This document shows, piece by piece, positions 59,213 to 64,000 of a DNA stretch of 64,000 nt. Source of the stretch: Lepeophtheirus salmonis (taxonomy: Eukaryota; Arthropoda; Copepoda; Siphonostomatoida; Caligidae); contig NC_052141.2 in NCBI RefSeq assembly GCF_016086655.4, positions 10,726,001-10,790,000 of the forward strand. The letters run 5' to 3'. Numbering within the stretch: position 1 is the stretch's first letter; each line of letters opens with the position of its first letter. A model generated the notes under the pieces. It was not told where the DNA came from. It saw only the letters and a program-made list of their open reading frames with translations, and ran no database searches. The position numbers were made by a program, and so were the translations under genes.

Positions 59213-61496
59213 GTAAGTTTATATAAATAATATATTGATATATCATATGTGTCAACAAAAAAACAATCTTTCTTATAAATTAAGAACATTTTTATTTTTT
59301 GTTTTACTTCATAAACAAAGGGTCATTATTTTAAAATCTAATTATGGAAAATATATTCCTTTTAAATTGATCATTGAAAGTGCCAACAATTGTTAGTTGT
59401 AATTTAGAGCTAAGTAGTTGCAGTGTATATATAACACGGGTTAGTCAGCAACGATTTTCTATTCTCAGTCAAACTTTAATAGTATAGAAGAGGACATCAT
59501 TTGAAGCCAAAATAGATGAATATATCATCTTTTTGGTGCAGCAAAACGTGGACTATTTATGTTCATTTTCTCAGTAAAATATGAAGGTTTATTGATTATT
59601 CTTTGACATTCTGGGTTAACCATATATTGTACATAAACAAACTAAATAAATTTTTCGTAAGTGAGCAAAAAAAAGCCGACAAGCAGCGTATCTCTGATCT
59701 CCAAGATGCTGAACTTAAGGTGGCCAGTATTTTGGAATTTGTAAAGTATTCCAGGAGCCTGGTTTTCAAGGGAGCCAAGATAAAAAATGATGGAAAAGAT
59801 CCCTTAGGGAAAAGTAGGAAGTGGAGGGGGCAATTTAAATATAAATCCTGTTTTCATGTCCAACTTGGAGATGAAGACCAGGGAAAACCCCACACAACCC
59901 ATGAATCCCATTTCTTGTCAAGTTTGGAGAACATGATCAAGGACGACCTCCATAACTGCTAGGAAGGGCCAAGAAGGGTAACATAGACAAGTGGACCCCA
60001 CAAAACTTATCGATAGAAGTAATGAAGGCAAGGAACCTCTGGAATCCGCATTTTGCTGCCCAATCCTGTATAATTATAGAAAATAATTTAAAAACCTAAA
60101 TATGGCAATAATAAATAATGAGTAAATTGTTTAAAAAAATGGAATTACGACATTTTTTACTTTTTATATATCATTTGCCCAAACAAAAGTGTCCAATGAT
60201 GTTACAATAAACAGAAAGAGAGTTACTTATAAATCAGCCATGTTTGCCTTAAAACTTTCTTAGAGCCTACTCTTGTTTTAATAGCAATAGAGCGTTGGAC
60301 CTTTGGTGGTCTATTTGATCTGAATTAGCTTGAAAAAATTGAAAAAAAAAAAAGATTTTTTTTTTTTTTGTAATTTTAATATAAGCCATAATTTGTAAAT
60401 ACTACTAAAAATACTTGCTAATAAAATAAAGTATAGATATGTGAGTCATACACACATTTATCTCCATACATAGTTCCAGTTTCGACCCACACGTTATATT
60501 TTTGACAGGACTGTTTTAAAAGTATTTATTTGTCACCGATGGCACTTATCAATGGAAACTCTATATATTTTTGAACCTTTTTTTTACTCACTTGGTATTT
60601 TTATAACTTTAATAAAAACAATTTTTTAGGATTTTAATCTTGAGCTCCTCCCGAAAGTATTACAACTCCTTGTAATAATCAATAAATGATAATGCTATTT
60701 AAGAGGAGCAGAAGGTGCAGTATTATTTTTGATAAGAAATTCCTGTTGGTAAACTCATATGATGTTTGTACACTTATATCACTATAAAACTTGTTGTAGC
60801 TGTAGGTTTTAAAATCCAGAAAATTTGTATTTAGGTAAAAGTGCATATTTACAAAATACGCTGTATACTTTTGTGTTAGTGAGGTAATAATCCATTGATC
60901 TATAAAATTAATCTAATGGAGATTCAACAGTAAAGTTCAAACCGATAATAAAAAGGAAGATGACATGTGGCAAAATCTCCTCGAGCCAAAATTACAAGGG
61001 CAAAAATCTAGGTAGCAAAATTACCAGTAAACAAATGAAATGATTATATAGTAATATTCTTGAAACCCTAACTAATACTGCTAAAATTAATTTTTTATAC
61101 AAAAATATGAGTGATTTAGCAATATCTTGAACTAAAATAAGTATTTTCATATTTTTTAAGAAATATAAACAAAATACTATACACCTAAATATTGTAATTT
61201 CAGTGTATACTGACTGTGTTTTTGTGAAATAAAATCTATCTTATTTTTGGGATAATATTTTTACTCCAGTTGACTAACGGAATGTGACCATACAATCTGT
61301 AATTGCAACTTGAATTGCTTTCAAACGGTTACTTATAATAGTTGATTAATAGAAATTTAATATTATTCTTTGTTCATAGAATATAAGTATAATCACTAAG
61401 CATTTAGATTTATAAAAACTTTCCTAGCTTGTTTTTTTGTTGACATACCTCCTTCTATATTCATTTGCATCTATGTAATTTATATTATCTATTTAG
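59213..61496 (+). other. Intron 2 of the gene
   Basis: 2.28 kb, GTAAGT...TATTTAG, phase 0 on both sides. It contains the maT-derived element 59526-60068 and otherwise AT-rich DNA with poly-T near 60358. Confidence 0.8.
59526..60068 (+). mobile_element. maT-derived deleted element in intron 2
   Basis: The left end CATCTTTTTGGTGCAGCAAA plus ACGTGG and the right end, reverse complement CAGGATTGGGCAGCAAAATG, pair imperfectly over about 24 bases; TA follows at 60069. The 5' flank TTTGACATTCTG..TAACCATATATTGTACATAAAC also parallels the 47.4-kb element. Coding trace: SEQKKADKQRISDLQDAELK, VASILEFVKYSRSLVFKGAK and IKNDGKDPLGK (the DNA-binding N-terminus; its ATG is mutated to GTA), then ENPTQPMNPI in another frame. 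The catalytic domain is entirely absent. Of the three related copies this one keeps the longest open N-terminal frame. Confidence 0.75.
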
Positions 61497-61817
61497 TTAC
61501 ATAACGGAACTCTGAAATCCAAAGACCCAGACAGCAGTCAAATATCCACAACAGACGACGATTTTGAAACGACGGATGAAGATAATCACCGATCCCATCA
61601 TCACCACCACCATCGGAAGTATCGGAGAAAAAGAAGTTCGCTATCCCATCCTGACTCTATTGAAGAGACTGAAGATGATGATGAATTGGATGATGATGAC
61701 GACGACTTTAATGGTGAAACAGAGAGTCCGGAAATGGAAATTTGTGATCCATGTCAGTGCTATGGAAAATGTTGTCTGGACATGGTTGCCTCTTTCTTTT
61801 GTGTATCACTTTTATAA
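61497..61817 (+). CDS. Unrecognised low-complexity protein, last coding exon
   Basis: The acceptor TTATCTATTTAG ends at 61496 and the frame continues in phase 0 to a TAA at 61815-61817. The exon encodes residues 645-750: a Ser/Asp-rich lead, a His run 678-683, a basic RKYRRKRSS patch, a strongly acidic stretch 701-714, and a short Cys-rich tail with Cys at 727, 730, 732, 736, 737 and 746 ending MVASFFCVSLL. The Cys cluster next to hydrophobic residues could be lipid-modified or bind metal, but this is inference. An alternative is that a cryptic donor near the end links to exons beyond the window and the tail is isoform-specific. A 96-codon frame starting at 61564 is a shadow. Confidence 0.8.
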   Translation, partial: LHNGTLKSKDPDSSQISTTDDDFETTDEDNHRSHHHHHHRKYRRKRSSLSHPDSIEETEDDDELDDDDDDFNGETESPEMEICDPCQCYGKCCLDMVASFFCVSLL

Positions 61818-61885
61818 GGATTTTTGTAAACAAAATATATTAAATAGGCATTAAAAGTTGAAATATATATATATCTCTGTTTGGA

Positions 61886-61891
61886 AATAAA
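61886..61891 (+). terminator. Polyadenylation signal AATAAA
   Basis: The first AATAAA after the stop codon, 68 bases downstream, followed by an AT-rich stretch. Consistent with a short 3' untranslated region ending near 61910. Confidence 0.55.
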
Positions 61892-62539
61892 CAAAATTAA
61901 GATTGCACAAAGCATTCAGAATATAGATTTAGATCATTCAAATTGAAGGAATATATTTCTTACCCAGAGATGATTATAGAAAAAAGATTGTTTTTGTTTA
62001 TTTTTATTTTGTCCAAAAAGTGTCTTATTTTTACAAAGATTGACAGGAACACTTTTTACAGATTATTTTTTTTTCTGATTCATGTCTGAGTTACTCATTT
62101 GCCACCAAATAATATCAAATATACATCCATTGATATGAAATTTATTTAATTAAATAAAATAATTTTTTTTTACATACTACAAAACATTTGGAATCATAAC
62201 ACAAAGTTAATTTAGTGTCTTTAATTTAACTTTAAAAAGATTAGCTATAAAATAAATAATAATTATATAAAACTGCATAACAGTTGATTTATTTATTATA
62301 AAAAATTACATAAATAGGGCGAGTAGAAGGAGTCAGATAATTCCATTGAAAATGGGGAGTTATAATCAACACAAGCCAACTTTTTTCATTCAATTTGCAT
62401 GAATGAAAATGAATTTCTCCAATATATGTTTGGATTTAATTTGCCCCTTCTCCTAAAAAAGGATATAGATAACTTTAAGACAGACTCCACTCAACCCCTA
62501 ATGGACCAAATGTTTTGTGTACACCCCTAATAACTGAGT

Positions 62540-62890
62540 CTGGACAATTTATTAAAAACTATCATAATCATAGATGAAAATAATAAAAAAGATAGCAAAA
62601 ATGAACGTACTCATTCTAATAATTTGAAACAAATGTGGGAGAAAAGAGGCATAGTTGTCATGGGGGTTCATTAAACTAGGTGCAATCAGCTTATAGATGA
62701 AGGAAATAAACACAAACCCAACTCCTTATTTCTAATAATTTAGACAAGATTTACTTGGATGTCAATCCTCCATTCTACTCCAAGTCCAACAAGCACTGAC
62801 ATATATAACTCCACAACAAATCCTCTGGCTGACTTTTTGTTCTTTCTTCAAGAATAAAAGAATAATGATATTAGCTTTTGAATAGAAAAA
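62540..62890 (+). repeat. R1 dispersed repeat, near full length
   Basis: CATAGATGAAAATAATAAAA at the left, then TGTGGGAGAAAAGAGGCATA, GGTTCATTAAACTAGGTGCA, ATTCTACTCCAAGTCCAACA and TTCTTCAAGAATAAAAGAAT. This is the cleanest internal alignment to the 17390 and 56105 copies. Confidence 0.7.
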
Positions 62891-63724
62891 AACAGTTATT
62901 CAAAAGCCTCCATTATCATGTTATTTTCAACTCTGATCATGTTATTCTCAACTAAAATATAATATTAAATATTCTAGGATACAATAAACCTATGAGGAAG
63001 TAAAACACTGGAGTATTTAGCAATGCCCAGGAATTATGATTACGATGATTGATTTGTTTCATATAGGGAAGTTCTAAAAAAATTAATAATTGTTTTTCAT
63101 TCGTAAAGATAATTGAGTATATAATCAATTATGACATTTAAAATTTCCCACATTGTCATTATTCGTCAACAACAACGTCTAATGGCCCTGCTAAGACTTT
63201 GATCGGAAAGACTTATGTTGACACTAATTTTTATTCGTTTTGTTGGTAATAGTCTGTAAAGTTGTAATTATTTAAAGTTAAAAAAAAGTTTGTTTATTTT
63301 TATAATTTTTTTTAATGCAATTATTTTTAAATTAAAATGTAAGGTGTATTTTATAACTTCAGCTAGGATATGAAGCACTTGAGAAAAAATAAAAAGTATA
63401 TTCGTTTTTAAGCAAATTACTTTATTTTACTTGATTTCCAGCGGTTATATACATTTTTATTATTTACAATCAAAATAAATTAATAGATAATTCATTTTTC
63501 AGATACAAAACTTTTGTATTAATTTGTCATCTATTTTGATTTCCATCTATATAGACCTTTCATGCCAAAATATGGTAATGAATCGTAGTTAATGTCTAAA
63601 AACTAGAAAAAAAGAGTTTTTTAAAAGAGTTTTAAAGGTTAATCCTGGGCATGTTGAAAGTTTTAATGGTAATTTTTGTGTTTCACAGCTTTAAAACAAT
63701 AATAAAATGTGGGTTTAAGCCTTT

Positions 63725-63865
63725 GCAAACAAATGTTGTAGCATGTAGTTATTCGCTTTATTCTCGGTTAATCATGGGCATACACCTATTATACCATTTT
63801 ATAATTATATGTTGTCTCCACAAGAATTAAAGAATAATCGTAACAAAACTAATAAACGCTGTTCA
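63725..63865 (+). repeat. R1 3'-tail fragment
   Basis: AATCATGGGCATACACCTAT, TTATAATTATATGTTGTCTC and CAAGAATTAAAGAATAATCG match the 3' third of R1. Confidence 0.55.
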
Positions 63866-64000
63866 GGTTACCAACCAAAAAATAAATATGAAAATCAAAG
63901 ATCGCGCTCATTTGTAATTGCAATCTGTTATACATTTTTTAATATTTCAATCCTTTCATAATTATTATTTTATACTTGAAAAGAGAAAAATAAGTAGTAA

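Larger units (their letters stand above)
61892..64000. other. AT-rich spacer downstream of the gene
   Basis: Apart from two R1 copies (listed) no feature is visible. Poly-T runs near 62070 and 62165, and no further exon of the gene was recognised. Confidence 0.45.

Noticed and set aside
61564..61854. 96-codon frame starting MKRRMKII
   Set aside because: Overlaps the last exon in another frame; the phase-0 exon frame has the splice and stop support.

Overview
The window is animal nuclear DNA. It is very AT-rich, has no operons, and contains one spliced protein gene with canonical GT..AG introns embedded in a dense graveyard of Tc1/mariner-superfamily transposon relics. The dominance of maT-type (DD37D) transposase remnants, together with DD34D mariner and Tc1-like copies, small AT-rich repeats and long introns, fits an arthropod. 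From memory of such genomes a caligid copepod such as the salmon louse is my best guess, but that is inference and no species-diagnostic gene is present.

Region 1-49.8 kb holds no gene I can defend. It is AT-rich spacer carrying about eighteen broken transposases, mostly maT-like, plus mariner, one LINE reverse-transcriptase scrap and some uncertain pieces. It also carries several families of short dispersed repeats, named here R1, R2, the tRNA-like SINE and the GGACT motif. The best preserved mobile element is 29885-30777: it has 26-bp terminal inverted repeats, a TA duplication and an internally deleted transposase. A second complete short element, 47444-47919, also has matching terminal repeats. 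A small GC-richer segment at 41612-41678 has splice-like borders and may be an upstream exon.

Region 49.88-61.9 kb is the only convincing gene, on the + strand. Three exons (49877-50516, 57838-59212, 61497-61817) join with matching phases (2 then 0) into one 750-residue frame, followed by an AATAAA signal at 61886. The product is low-complexity (Asn, Ser, Thr, Pro and His runs, a PPPY motif, an acidic block and a Cys-rich tail). I do not recognise it. Its 7.3-kb first coding intron contains two SINE-like copies, a Tc1-like element with both ends visible, a maT relic and R1/R2 repeats. Its second intron carries another deleted maT element.

Region 61.9-64 kb is repeat-bearing spacer. The overall picture is one host gene in a region repeatedly hit by Tc1/mariner elements. 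Many relics keep the N-terminal DNA-binding part and/or the C-terminus but have lost the catalytic core. No CRISPR array, rRNA or intact tRNA gene was seen.
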